NCBI GenBank assembly: GCA_030411725.1
Contig: MU839834.1
Location: 1,650,427-1,714,426, forward strand
Source of the DNA: Echria macrotheca
Lineage: Eukaryota; Ascomycota; Sordariomycetes; Sordariales; Schizotheciaceae
Length of the DNA: 64,000 bases
Direction of reading: 5' to 3'
Under the pieces are notes generated by a model. The model worked only from the letters and a program-made list of their open reading frames with translations. It did no database searches and was not told the origin of the DNA. The translations under genes were made by a program, and so were the position numbers. This document shows positions 10,845 to 21,284 of the stretch, one piece after another. Each line of letters opens with the position of its first letter. The first letter of the stretch is position 1.

Positions 10845-12502
10845 TCAGCTCGTCACTCCCGCCTTCTGGACTAGGAGCTGGCCAACCTGAAGGTTGGCAG
10901 TCTCAAAGGCCTTGGAGCCTTGAGGAAAAGTCCCGAGAGCGGCCCATAAGTCGATCAATGGCTGCATCGGCTCCAGGTCTGCCTTCTTAAGGAGATTCAG
11001 AGTCGTTGCCGTCAAGATGAAATGGCTGAAGCAACTGTTCATCGACTTCTCCAGGTTGAGGCTGAACATGTCCTCGAAATGGGACCAGTAGAGATGGGCG
11101 TACACCCGGAACATCTGCCTGAAGATGGTCTGGCAAATCTCCATAAAGTTTTGTGGGAAGCCACTTCGCTTTCCAACCCACTCTTGGCCAGACTCGGGCA
11201 TCGGCGCACAGAACGCAGGGTTGTCTGCATAGGACACGCCTGCTGGATCGGTGGGAAAGATGGTAGAGTCGTCGATCTTGCTAGAGATATACCGCTGGAC
11301 TAGCGTAAGATACTCGTAAGCCGCAATCTCGACGGGCTGCAACCGTGAGTTGAGCCACGTAAAAGAGTGGTTCCTATTCCCGCCGTTAGCCGGACAGCAA
11401 AAACGGGTCTCAACAATAGAGTGCACTCACGCCCCAGCGGACATTTTGGGGCACCTTCTCGGGTTGCAAATCGAAGAGCCATCCTCTTCTTTATCGTGCA
11501 CCAGGCGGATAAAGGTGATGAGCATTCTCCAATGGTCCACAACTATCGACAGTCAGCGCAAGGATGCTCGAGGCCGGGGCAAAGCAGTACCTTGATGCGC
11601 GACCCATTCTCCCGTCTCCACCGTCTTTGGCTTTGCGCTCAAGGTCAAGAAGTTGCCCTTGACAATATGCTTTGCATAATTCGCGTTCAGCCACATGGGC
11701 TTCACCGGGGGGAGGTGGTAGGAGGCGAGAATCTCCTCGGCCGTCGGCATTACGCCGCTTGACTGATCCATCCCGATAGTCTCTGCCAGCGAAGGCGAAT
11801 TTGGAAGAGGAGGCAGCGATACAGAAACGTTGCCTGATGGTTGGCCTCCCTCGAACTGGCTGGGAAGAGGAGGAGGACCTTGTTGCTGCTGCTCGTTGGG
11901 TCCTGGTGAGTTTGGGCTTCTCTGGCCTCTGAAACGAGCTCTGAGACATCATGTTAGCCAAATCACAAGTTGATATAGTTGTCCAACAGGCCGGTGATAG
12001 GTGACCAGTACACCAAGCCATTAGCGAGGTGTCCCGAGCACCAACAAGCAATTCTGGGCCCGGCAGGGCATCCCTTGTGGCATGCTCCTGCTTGACATGT
12101 ACGAGACTTTGGTCTTGTGTGCTTTTGTATGTGTAGCAAACTTTGTTCCGTTTGCCAGCAGCCATGATCATTTGCCTGGCGGATGTGCAACCGAAGCGGA
12201 AGTGAGAGCCTCGTGCGTACCGGAGCGTCATGGCCAACACTAGCTGGCCGTAAAACAGGACAATCCCAAAATAGCAGTTTGTTATGTATGCATACTGGAT
12301 GAAGGATGGACGAGATGGTTCAACCCAATATGAGGTGCTCAGTAATAATAGGGCTGCAAGAAGCAAGCCGTGGCATTCCCGCGCCTACAGCAAACTTGGA
12401 CCACACTTGCTGGAGCATACTCCATCGACACAGCATAGACAACGACATCTGCGATATAGAACCAAGAAACGGCACTCACATTCCAGAGAAGAGGTTTGAC
12501 AT
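10845..12502 (-). CDS. MOB-family kinase activator (Mob1/phocein domain), probably MOB2-like
   Basis: Proposed exons 12480-12502, 11591-11940, 11431-11542 and 10845-11373 give 337 aa. The N-terminal 90 residues are Gln/Pro/Ser-rich and probably disordered. The MOB fold starts at LNANYAKHIVKGNF and shows the zinc ligands as Cys-x4-Cys (CNPRRC) and His-x4-His (HLYWSH). FPTDPAGVSY and a central IFRQMFRVYAHLYWSHF helix follow. MOB proteins bind and activate NDR/LATS kinases (Cot1/Orb6/Dbf2 class) in polarity, septation or mitotic exit. Exon 1 codes only MSNLFSG plus two bases and joins across a 539-nt intron with a GCTAAC branch site, unusually long for this window. If that exon is wrong, the first in-frame ATG in exon 2 is at 11771 and the MOB domain is kept. 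The exact paralogue is not settled. Confidence 0.88.
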
Positions 12503-12979
12503 TGTCGGGCGCACAGGCAGTCCGCCGAGAGCGGAGATCACCGAGACGAAGGAAGAGAGGGGCACTGAGGAATGAGGGCGTGAGGACTCGCCCCTCCGCG
12601 AGAGGAAAGCGGACCCAAAATACGGTGTAGATTGCTCAGTCGGTTGTGCAGTTTGCAGCTGATGGCTTGATTTCCGGTTGCCGGTTTGTGTCAGATGCAG
12701 GAGGTCAGGTCAGGTAGCTATGGTGAGGCCCTGGGATGGATCCCCCCCGCCAGATTACGCGCCACACTTTCTTATCGTTCGTTATCGCCCCGTTTTAGCG
12801 CCTTTTTGCGCCACAATTATTTGCTGCAGCGCGACTGCTTGGTTCAGGTCGCGAACTGCGCTCTTACCTTTTGAGAAACCAAACTTCCGTCCTCCACCTC
12901 TTCCTCCACGCACCACCCTCGAAGTTCTACCGCAGCGAACCCGCCGTCTAATTTCCATCTTCCCCAAACAACGATCACG
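12503..12979. other. Intergenic, divergent promoter region
   Basis: Shared upstream region of the MOB gene (-) and LEO1 (+). The 100 bp before LEO1 are rich in C and T, as in many fungal 5' leaders. No other feature seen. Confidence 0.6.
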
Positions 12980-14264
12980 ATGTCGGACGCTGAATCTCCC
13001 ATTGATGCGGTCGACGATATCGGCGATGACCTTTTCGGAGACGATGATGCTGGTGACCTCCAGTCGGAGCTCGAGAATGGGCTTAGTGATCGCGATCTCG
13101 CTTCCGACAAAGAAGATGAGGACAGTGGCCGCCGCGCAACACGGGCTGAAACGGAAGAGGAACCCGAATTCCGCGAGAAGCTAGTCTCGGAAGTTCCGCT
13201 GTACCGCCATCGCATTCCTCGGTCCCACGACGGCACGGTAAGCGCAAGATCGCGAACGCGCAATTCGTTTTGGTTTCGAAGCTAATATGAAGTAGCTCCA
13301 CTCACTTCGAGTGCCGGATTTCATCAAACTGAATCCCGTCGAATACAAGCCCGACACATGGGAGCCCACCAAGTGGGATCTCGATAACGCGAAACGGGAC
13401 AACCCGGTTCCTGTGATTCTCTCCCGCCGCGACCCGAAAACCGGCCAACTGCAAAGTAATGCGAACATCTACAAATGGAGCGATGGCTCGGTTACTCTAG
13501 CAATCGGCGGCGAGCACTACGAGATCCAAACGAAGCCCCTGGCCCCGCCTCGCGACAAGCCGTACCAGGAAGTCCAGGACAACCACTACTACGCGGCTGC
13601 CGCTCATCTGACGACCAATTCCCTCCTGATCGTGGGTCACTTTACCGAGCAATACACAGTGCGGCCCAACAAGGAGGTCCAGGACTTTGCGCTAGAACGG
13701 CTGAAGGCGACCCTGGCCCAGTCAAAGAACCAAAAGACCGACATGGTCATTTTGACCACCGAGGATCCTGAGCTGCAGAAGAAGCAGGCTGAGAAAGCGG
13801 AGAAGGAGCTAGCGAAGCTACAACGGCGACGCGACAATGCTGCCGCGCGAGCTGAAGGCACCGGTCGTTACAAGGGAGGAGCTTTGTCGATTGGTGATTT
13901 GGAAGGACGGCGTGCCGGAGCGGCTGGCCGGAAACGCGGCCTTGCTGGTGGTCCCAAGGCCAAACGCCGCCGACCCGAATACGACTCGGACGATGATTTG
14001 CCGAGCGGTGCCCGCAGACCCGATAACTACGACATGGACGACGGGTTCCTGGTCGACAGTGACGATGAAAGCGAAGTTGTGGACGACGATGATGAGGAGG
14101 AGATCCTCGATGACGAGGATGAAGACGAGGCTCCCCGTACTAAGCGGCGGAAAGCAGCAGACGAGGAGGAAGATGCCGAGGCTGATTTGGATGACGACGC
14201 CCCGGCTCACGGCGAATCTTCTCGTCGCAGACGCCGCATTGTCGACGACGATGAGGAGGAATGA
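12980..14264 (+). CDS. leo1: RNA polymerase II-associated Paf1 complex subunit LEO1
   Basis: Two exons, 12980-13237 and 13296-14264, give 408 aa. A short acidic N-terminus (SPIDAVDDIGDDLFGDDD) leads into the Leo1 core around residues 65-245, with SEVPLYRHRIPRSHDGT|LHS, LRVPDFIKLNPVEYKPDTW, SNANIYKWSDGSVTLAIGG and HLTTNSLLIVGHFTEQYTV. A basic segment (GRKRGLAGGPKAKRRRP) and a very acidic tail end it. Leo1 pairs with Paf1 in the complex that travels with elongating Pol II and supports H2B ubiquitination and H3K4/K36 methylation. The single 58-nt intron falls inside the core and restores the family motif. Length matches fungal Leo1 proteins. It converges on PalC, with only 188 bp between stops. 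Confidence 0.95.
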
Positions 14265-14452
14265 GGTTGATACTTGGCTAGCATTGTATTTTAGTTTTTA
14301 TGGGTATCAGGGAAGCGCGGGCCGGTCATCTGGCATATACTGGCGTTCTGGGAATGGGGATTGGGAAAATTAGAACGGAGTTTTTTTTTTACTAGCCCAT
14401 ACGGTAGTGGTTGACCAGTGGCTTTATTTGGTAAGAGGCTACCATCGCGATA

Positions 14453-15957
14453 CTAATAGTAACTTGGTGTCGCTGTCCTATACTCCCCTTGCGTCCCGGG
14501 AAATGCCCCAACTGGCGTCCCTTCGGTGAGTGTTTCTTCATCCGAGCTACCATACGCCCCAGGCTCGTCAGATCTGTCCGGAGGCGCCCGCATGGCCTCC
14601 AAAGTGGCAGCTTCAAGTAGTGGTGGCTGAAAGGGTTTGATAGTGTGAATTTCTCGTCCTGACGGTATTTGGGCGAGAAGGGGCCCGACAGGAGGGATGA
14701 CTTGGGTGAGCATCTACACGGGCCAAACGTCAGCAATCTACCTAGTACCATCGAATCATATTCTTTTTCTGCCTCTTTCCTTACCGTGTCGTTCTGCTTT
14801 GTCCACTTCGTCTCGAGCATCTCGAGCACCCTCGTCTCCTCGAGCTTCCCCGCGTCAGCCCCCCAGTTCGACCCCTTTTCCACCTTGCGGTCCTCCCGCT
14901 TCTCGGTCCACTCCTTTTTTAGTCTGCCGAACCCGCCGGTCTTCTTTGACGACTCTTTCCGCTCGATCCCCAGTTCCTGCAGGCCTGCGTGCAGCCACGC
15001 GATCGCCGTGCCCGTCTGCCCGCCTAGCTCGGAATCGATGCCGAAAAACCGACAGGCCTTTGCCCGGCTGGTCCTGCGGAGGTCGTCTAGATAGTGTGTG
15101 AAGTTCTCGTTGATCTTCCCGCCTGCCGGCCTGCCGGCGCAGAGGGAGTAGGCTTTGGCCGCGTGCTCGCTGGCTGCCAGACACAGCCGGGCGAACAGGT
15201 GGGCGCGGACCCGGGGGATGTCGGGCGCCCTGTACATCCACTCCGTGTCGTTCTCGTTGCGGTCCTGCGCCACGACGGCGGGGTATGGGTCGTCCTTCAG
15301 CACGGCCAGGAGCGTTGCCTCGGCGAGGGCTAGCGAGCACTTGGCGCTCACTGCTGCCGGGGAGATGTCCGGGCAGGGCGGGCTGGTTACCAGCGTCTCG
15401 GACCGTGAGCGGAGGTAGTCGTAGATCGCCGCCGCGTCGAGTAGGTTACGGGTGGCTGTCGTCACGGCGGCCTGCCGCTGTTGGGTGCCCACCGGCGCTG
15501 TTGATGTCACGTAAAGGGGGTGTAGCGCCGCTCGTGCCTGGAGTGTGTAGGTGTTGGCGAGCGCTGAGAGGGCGAAGAAGACCTCATACTCCAACGACTG
15601 GACCTTGATCCGGGGAGGCTCCTTCCCGGGGACCAGGCTGTCGGAGATGGTGGGACGCCATTCTATTGCGGGCGCGGTCTTGAGGACGACGTTGATCTCG
15701 TCGCCGTGGACGGCCCGGTGGCTGAGACCGGCGTCGACGGCGAAGAGATACGGGAGGTAGCCAGTGAGACTCGAGACTACTGATGAGAGGTTGGCCGGTT
15801 GGGAAGAGGGGGGGAGGCGCTTGTGTTTCTTGAGTGTCTCTCTCACCACTGCGCGCTGAGTGCTGGCGTTCAGGGGCAGTGACGGGTGTGAGTCGCAGTT
15901 GAAACAGGACGAGAAGGAGAAGGACGATGTCGTCGGCAGAGGAAACGGATACGGCAT
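14453..15957 (-). CDS. palC: pH-response regulator protein PalC (BRO1-like domain)
   Basis: Exons 14785-15957 and 14453-14713 give 477 aa. The MPYPFPLPTTSSFSFSSCF start is characteristic of PalC. The BRO1-like region covers most of the protein, with SSLTGYLPYLFAVDAGLS, IEWRPTIS, YEVFFALSALANTYTLQA and KINENFTHYLDDLRRTSRAK. A lysine-rich helical segment follows, then a proline-rich C-terminus from exon 2 (LTQVIPPVGPLLAQIPSGRE). PalC links ESCRT-III (Vps32) to the plasma-membrane ambient-pH signalling complex that activates the PacC protease step. The splice gives NDT|MLTQVIPP in frame. An ATG 15 bp upstream (15972) would add five residues; I prefer 15957 because family members begin MPYPF or similar. 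It is divergent from ALG6 across 365 bp. Confidence 0.92.
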
Positions 15958-16322
15958 GGTGTATTGGTTCACAGGATACCCGCAACTTTTGGGAATCTGT
16001 GTTTAGACATATATGAGCTCGTAGGGCCCCTTTCTTTCTGTCTTTCTGGATAGAGGGGTACCAAGACCGTTGAGTCTTGGGTGAGGAGGGGTGACGGAGT
16101 GACATCACAGGCCTGACAGCTGGTGTCGGCCCGTCCTCCCCACGGTCTGGACTCCGGATCGAATACCCCTGTCGCAGCTTTTGGAGCAGCTCCAAATCCC
16201 CCACAAGCTCCACAGCGGGAGCTTCACGCCAGATCGTGCATTGGAAAACCAAATCTGACGGCACCACATCTGCACACTTCGATGCGGCCTCGCCCAACGC
16301 ATCTGCGCAACTCCCGGTGACA
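15958..16322. other. Intergenic, divergent promoter region
   Basis: Compact 365-bp region between the start codons of PalC (-) and ALG6 (+). No further feature recognised. Confidence 0.6.
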
Positions 16323-18161
16323 ATGGCGGCGCCATCGCCTTCCCCCCACAAGCCGAGACGGAAGGCCAAGCGCGGCGGCAATGGAGCCAGTGTTCTCAAC
16401 GCGCACGACCAGGGCATCCACTCGAGAACGCCGTCTTTTCCGCTGGCCGGCTTCCTCTGGCCTGCCCGAGGTGTGGCTTCAGAATGGGAGCTTCTTCCTT
16501 TGATCCTCATGGCCGCTGGCCTGTTTAGATGGGCGGCCGGGCTATGGGGCTATTCGGGTATGCTTCCTCCAGGACTGCTTCGTCCGGTGAAGATGCTAAC
16601 GTGGATTTATTCAGGATTTGAGAAACCGCCCATGTTCGGAGACTACGAGGCCCAGAGGCATTGGATGGAAATAACGACGCAACTACCCATCTCCCAGTGG
16701 TATTTTCACGACCTGCAATGGTGGGGACTCGATTACCCGCCCCTGACGGCCTACCACAGCTGGCTCTGCGGCAAGATCGGGGCCCTCATCAATCCCACTT
16801 GGTTCGCTCTCTACGCATCCCGCGGCTCAAACGACCCGATTCTGAAGATATTCATGAGGGCGACTGTGTTGGTTTCTGAGTACCTCATCTACGTTCCTGC
16901 CGTCGTTGTCTTTGTGCGGCGCTTCAGCAGGCTCAGCGGTGTTGCGACTTGGACATCATCGGTTGCTCTCGTTGCCATACTGATGCAGCCGGCCACTATA
17001 CTGATCGACCATGTCCATTTTCAGTACAATACGGTTATGCTCGGCTTTGTCACTGCTAGCATGTCTAGTATGCTCGCGGGTCGATATCTATGGGCGGCCG
17101 TTTTCTTCGTCGCCGCGCTCGGGTTCAAGCAGATGGCCCTCTACTACGCGTTTTCCGTATTCGCCTACCTTTTGGGGAACTGCTTGTTCCCCAGGGTAAA
17201 CGTTTCCCGTCTTCTGGGAATCGCCGCCGTTACCGCCGTGTCATTCGCTCTCCTGGTAGCGCCGATTGTTATCGGCACCCTTTACGATGCCGCTCGGGGA
17301 ATCGACTCGCGACCAGAGCTTGACGGACCCCCTCCTCCGTTGCCGATCTTTCAGGGCATCACGAAATACCTCGACACGGACGCGATTTACTATCCCATTG
17401 TTGAGCAATTGGTTCAGATGGTCCATCGAATCTTCCCCTTTGCTCGCGGTCTCTTCGAAGACAAGGTGGCCAACTTCTGGTGTGCTTTGAATGTGGCCAT
17501 CAAGTTGAAGAAGTATCCGTCCGAGTTACTTCAGCGGGGCGCATTGCTGGCAACAGTGGCGTCGATTATCCCTCCGAATCTCATTCTCTTCTTCAGGCCG
17601 AGAAAGCTCTTGTTGCCGCTCGCTTTCGCGACGACGGCTTGGGGGTTCTTCCTCTTCAGCTACCAGGTGCATGAGAAGAGCGTACTGCTTCCTCTGATGC
17701 CGATGACGTTGCTTCTGGCAGGAAACCAGGGCCTGACGAAGAATATGCGGGCCTGGGTTGGATTTGCGAATCTCCTGGGATGCTGGACCATGTTCCCGTT
17801 GCTCCAGAGAGTGGACTTGAGGGTGCCCTATGCTGTGCTCACTTTGCTCTGGGCGTTTCTGCTAGGACTTCCGCCGACCTCCCTGAGCGCATACTTCGAG
17901 GAGGGATCCAGCCTTTGGTCGCAGTGGACGACTTTTTTCGTGCATGGGTTTTTCTACCTGGCTATGGGATTGTGGCACGTATTTGAAGCTACACTCACGC
18001 CGCCGCCAGATAAGCCCGACCTGTGGGTGGTGGCCAACGTCGGCGTTGGAGCCGCCGGGTTCTCACTCTGCTATCTATGGTGTCTCTGGAGGTTAGTTGT
18101 AGAGAGTGAAATCCTCCCGCAAAAGTGGGTTGGGAAAGGGACAAAGCCAAAGACGCAGTGA
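16323..18161 (+). CDS. alg6: Dolichyl-P-Glc:Man9GlcNAc2-PP-dolichol alpha-1,3-glucosyltransferase ALG6
   Basis: Exons 16323-16557 and 16615-18161 give 593 aa. ALG6 adds the first glucose to the lipid-linked oligosaccharide in the ER lumen, using dolichyl-phosphate-glucose. The sequence shows a short basic cytosolic start, a first membrane helix, the luminal GFEKPPMFGDYEAQRHWMEIT segment and WWGLDYPPLTAYHSW. This tells it from ALG8, whose DYPP segment differs. About ten further hydrophobic segments follow, including LIDHVHFQYNT and SYQVHEKSVLLPLMP. The intron at 16558-16614 is 57 nt and stop-free, so the frame stays open through it. Splicing is supported by a GTATGC donor, a GCTAAC branch, a TCAG acceptor, and by joining YSG to FEKPPM as in the family. 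Divergent from PalC. Confidence 0.94.
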   Translation: MAAPSPSPHKPRRKAKRGGNGASVLNAHDQGIHSRTPSFPLAGFLWPARGVASEWELLPLILMAAGLFRWAAGLWGYSGMLPPGLLRPVKMLTWIYSGFEKPPMFGDYEAQRHWMEITTQLPISQWYFHDLQWWGLDYPPLTAYHSWLCGKIGALINPTWFALYASRGSNDPILKIFMRATVLVSEYLIYVPAVVVFVRRFSRLSGVATWTSSVALVAILMQPATILIDHVHFQYNTVMLGFVTASMSSMLAGRYLWAAVFFVAALGFKQMALYYAFSVFAYLLGNCLFPRVNVSRLLGIAAVTAVSFALLVAPIVIGTLYDAARGIDSRPELDGPPPPLPIFQGITKYLDTDAIYYPIVEQLVQMVHRIFPFARGLFEDKVANFWCALNVAIKLKKYPSELLQRGALLATVASIIPPNLILFFRPRKLLLPLAFATTAWGFFLFSYQVHEKSVLLPLMPMTLLLAGNQGLTKNMRAWVGFANLLGCWTMFPLLQRVDLRVPYAVLTLLWAFLLGLPPTSLSAYFEEGSSLWSQWTTFFVHGFFYLAMGLWHVFEATLTPPPDKPDLWVVANVGVGAAGFSLCYLWCLWRLVVESEILPQKWVGKGTKPKTQ

Positions 18162-18471
18162 TGCGCTGGGCTAGACGGATGGACAGCTTTGTTTGTAATA
18201 ATACGTAGTAGAGATATACCCTGAACTGAAGATTCATGTCATCTTGACGCGTCGTGGAACGGCCATCAACGAGGCCTCAGCATTATGATTTGGTTGGCCT
18301 TCGAAATGCTTCCTTCTCTCTATGGCAACCAATTTTCCGGTCAGGGTAAGTTAATCTAAAAGCCCAGCTTGATGGCCCGTGTTTTCTCGTTCTTGGATGA
18401 TCAGGCAAGCCCTGGAAAGATGCGCGGAAAGTGACAAAACGAAGGAAAGAGAAAAAAAAGAAGGAAAAAAA
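18162..18471. other. Intergenic, 3' flank of ALG6 and 5S gene
   Basis: Region between the ALG6 stop and the 3' end of the minus-strand 5S rRNA gene. On the minus strand it begins with T-rich sequence just after the 5S gene (18464-18471), the expected Pol III terminator. Nothing else seen. Confidence 0.6.
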
Positions 18472-18591
18472 AACATACAACACCAGGGATTCGCTGGTCG
18501 TCACCGACCCAACTACTAGTCTGGCCCTCATTGGCTTATCTATGGGAGAGCGGACGGGATCCCGAGTTTTCCAATGGGTATGGTCGTATGT
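18472..18591 (-). rRNA. 5S ribosomal RNA gene, copy A
   Basis: 120-nt sequence beginning ACATACGACCATACCC and ending GGTGTTGTATGTT on the minus strand. The central TAGTAGTTGGGTCGGTGACG and CAGCGAATCCC match fungal 5S rRNA. The ends pair as helix I. It is followed by a T-rich Pol III terminator. TATATAA lies at about -31 to -25 (18616-18622 on the plus strand), where Pol III 5S genes of filamentous ascomycetes carry a TATA-like element. It is a single dispersed gene rather than part of an array, as is known for Neurospora and relatives. It differs from the copy at 60164 at three positions, two of which form a compensatory pair. Confidence 0.95.
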
Positions 18592-18615
18592 GTTTGTTCG
18601 TTGTGGCCGGTCTAG

Positions 18616-18622
18616 TTATATA
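18616..18622 (-). promoter_or_regulatory. TATA-like element of 5S gene copy A
   Basis: TATATAA on the minus strand, centred about 28 nt before the 5S start. Position and sequence fit the upstream element of Pol III 5S genes in filamentous fungi; function is inferred from position. Confidence 0.6.
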
Positions 18623-21284
18623 CCAGACCGTCCTACGCCGTCGTGCAGTGTTGAGTCCCTGCCTACGCATAGCTAATCTCCGGGGTTACAACAAGTCCCT
18701 GGTAACGTTGTACAAGAGGCAGGTCGAGGCCTTTGGCGGTTTTGGTGCTGACACTCGTGTGTGTGTGTCCATTGGTCTACCGGGTTTCGTAGCAAGTGCT
18801 GAGCCTGCTGCTGATTGTACACTACCTACCAGAATGCTGTGCCGCCAGCCAGCCCACGGACAACGAAGGGGTTAACGTTATCTATCTACGCTCGGTCTCC
18901 TTCAATCCGTAGGCAAGACTCTTTTAAATGGTGTACACAGTAAAGACGCCGGCAGAGCGGGGATTATTATCCGTACTCGTATAAGTCGTATCAGGAAATC
19001 GAGAGATACAAGACACCTTTATCGAGTCCTCCTCCTCCTGAGTAAAGCATCCGTATTCCGGAAGGACTAGAGTCAAGCAATTGCGACAGCCTCCCTCTCG
19101 GGTCGGATGGTGTGAAAAGGAAAACATTCCGAGGCCGAGGCCGAGGTCTGTGACTGATGGATTGATAATCTCATTTGAAAAATGAAGAGAAAAAAAGGTT
19201 TGGGCAGGAGTACGTAGGGAACTTTTGTTCGGCGTTGTCACGTCACGGTCGGTGTGTGTCGGTCGCCCGTTGTGGATGGAGCGCAGACCATACCGTAATA
19301 GGAAGGGGACCGTGGGGACTTGTGAGGACAGACCGGGCTGCCACGAGGATTGACTTTGGTCCGACCGCCGCTCATCATGTTTTCTTGCAGCAGCGGCGGC
19401 CGATCCCCGTCAGTGTTGAGTCCTTTTATTTTCGTTTTCCTGCGCTGTTTAGCAGTTGATGAGAGACGGAGAGCTGTCAAAGAGCTGTCAAAGATGATTG
19501 TACTACCATGTTTCGCAACGTTGATGGGCAGCTGCGTCTGTCGGGAAGGTAACGCCGTTTTAGTTACACACAATTCTTGTGAGATTTGCTCTGCCGAGTG
19601 GCTAACTTGGGTTTAGAACTCTGCCACCTAGGCGCAGATACATTGTTGAGACTGGATGGACGACAAGCGCGGGGCAGGAGCATGATTTGAGTTTCTCTTT
19701 CGCCTTGATTTATCCGCGCTTGTATCGCTTGCCTTTGCCGCCGATTCACGGAATTCGATGAGTAAGGTAAATTTTCGATATCCGCGATGGATCCCGCTGA
19801 TGTCAGCTGGTACCTTGGCAGCAACGCCTTGTGGAGAAGATTGTCGCATCCCACGAATGACAGGTGCTGCTTGGGCCAATTCTTATTTCCCCAAGGCCGG
19901 GATCTTGGTAGGGATCAATTAGGCTTTGTCAGAATCTTATTCCAACTAGCGCAACCTCCGAGCTGGGCAGCAAGATTCGACGTGTGTGTTGCACATTGCG
20001 CGATGCCACAAATTGGTTGAGACACGCAGACGGACACTGCTGGGTTTTATCCAGTAGACGACGAAGCATCATGTCGGGCGTCGGGCTGCTTGGCAGGGCT
20101 GATGGCACCCCGCTGTTGATGGTGGGAGTGAAAAACAGCCAGAAACTCCCGTGCTGGGCCCAGCCGTTAATAAACTCCCCTGGCCGACCTCTCAGCCGGG
20201 CGTGCTCTGACTGGACGACGCCGGTGGGATTATGCACGGGCAAACCACCATCCCGCTTCGGGAGCCATCGCGGTACCGGTACCTTTCCCTTTCTGTCGTT
20301 CCCCGTAGCGTCCACGCCGGCGCTGCTGCTCAGCCTTGCTCCGGCCATGTCTCGCAACAAGACGCGGCCAGCTCGCGGGGGCGGAATGCAGAGACCGCAG
20401 AGACGGCCAAATTGCCCTGGGCTGGCACTTTCCGGGCAGTCAGACGGCCATTGATTGTCCAGTGGGAGCATTTCGGGGCCTCGCCGCTTCGCTTCTCCCC
20501 CTCACTCCCCACGGGCACAACACCCTCCGCAGAGACGAGGATATTGCGGCGTCGCTGGTGCCGCGAACACACGCGAACATGTCTACCGGTCGGCGTCTAC
20601 GGCCCAATCCTCGCCGTCGATCTGATCTGATGCCGACGGATGGCTGCTGCCGCTCAGAATTCAGGATTCAGGAACATGCCGCCCAGGGACAAAGAAAGGA
20701 GCGAGTCAGGATCACCACTAATTCAACCGGCCAAAGCGAGAAGCCGCGTCTTGGCGGTCCACGCTGACAACGTGGCTCGGGTCCGCGTCTTTGATCCCCG
20801 TCGGCGTCGCTCGTGGCTCTGTGGGATGGCGTCCTGCTCGGGTCCGGCCAGCTCAGGCACACGGTCAATGAAGCCGCTGTCTTTGTCCAGGACCGTGGCC
20901 GTCTTAAGCACGAGGCGGGAGCCTCGAGTATTGCATCGTTCCTCTCTCCTCGTCATATAGGCTCTCTGCCGAGCCGGTTCTCCCCAAAAACGAGTGCGGT
21001 AACCATATGCAACCCAACTCAGCCCCCCCGGCCAGCTCGCCAAAGAAGCCCTCGAACGCCCCCTTCCCTAGCTACCCAACCGGGGATCTCGCCAAGACCA
21101 GCAGCTATTTGCGGCTGGCAGCACACACCAGCGCGGGCAGATATTACCCTTATTAGACCAGAGTCCCCCAGCTGCCACCCTTCCTGCCCTTTGGGTCCTC
21201 CTTTCCCCGTTCTCCCTCACCTGTACGCTGTGCCTGTGACGGCTGGGATCGCCTCAGAAAGTCCCGTTGAGCAACGTCGCGACA
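18623..21284. other. Gene-poor stretch upstream of the cupredoxin-like gene
   Basis: About 2.7 kb with no coding exon, RNA gene or repeat that I can support. Open frames around 20640-21445 have no recognisable motifs. The part next to 21285 probably holds the promoter and leader of the cupredoxin-like gene. Confidence 0.5.

Noticed and set aside
11491..12366. 291-aa open frame overlapping the MOB gene on the same strand
   Set aside because: It reads the MOB exon in the wrong phase and runs through the intron; the MOB motifs appear only in the other phase.
18472..18591. First read as an inverted dispersed repeat or transposon remnant shared with 60164-60283
   Set aside because: The 120-nt match is 5S rRNA: conserved ends, internal control region, T-run terminator and upstream TATA-like element. 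The differences are not CpA-type RIP changes.
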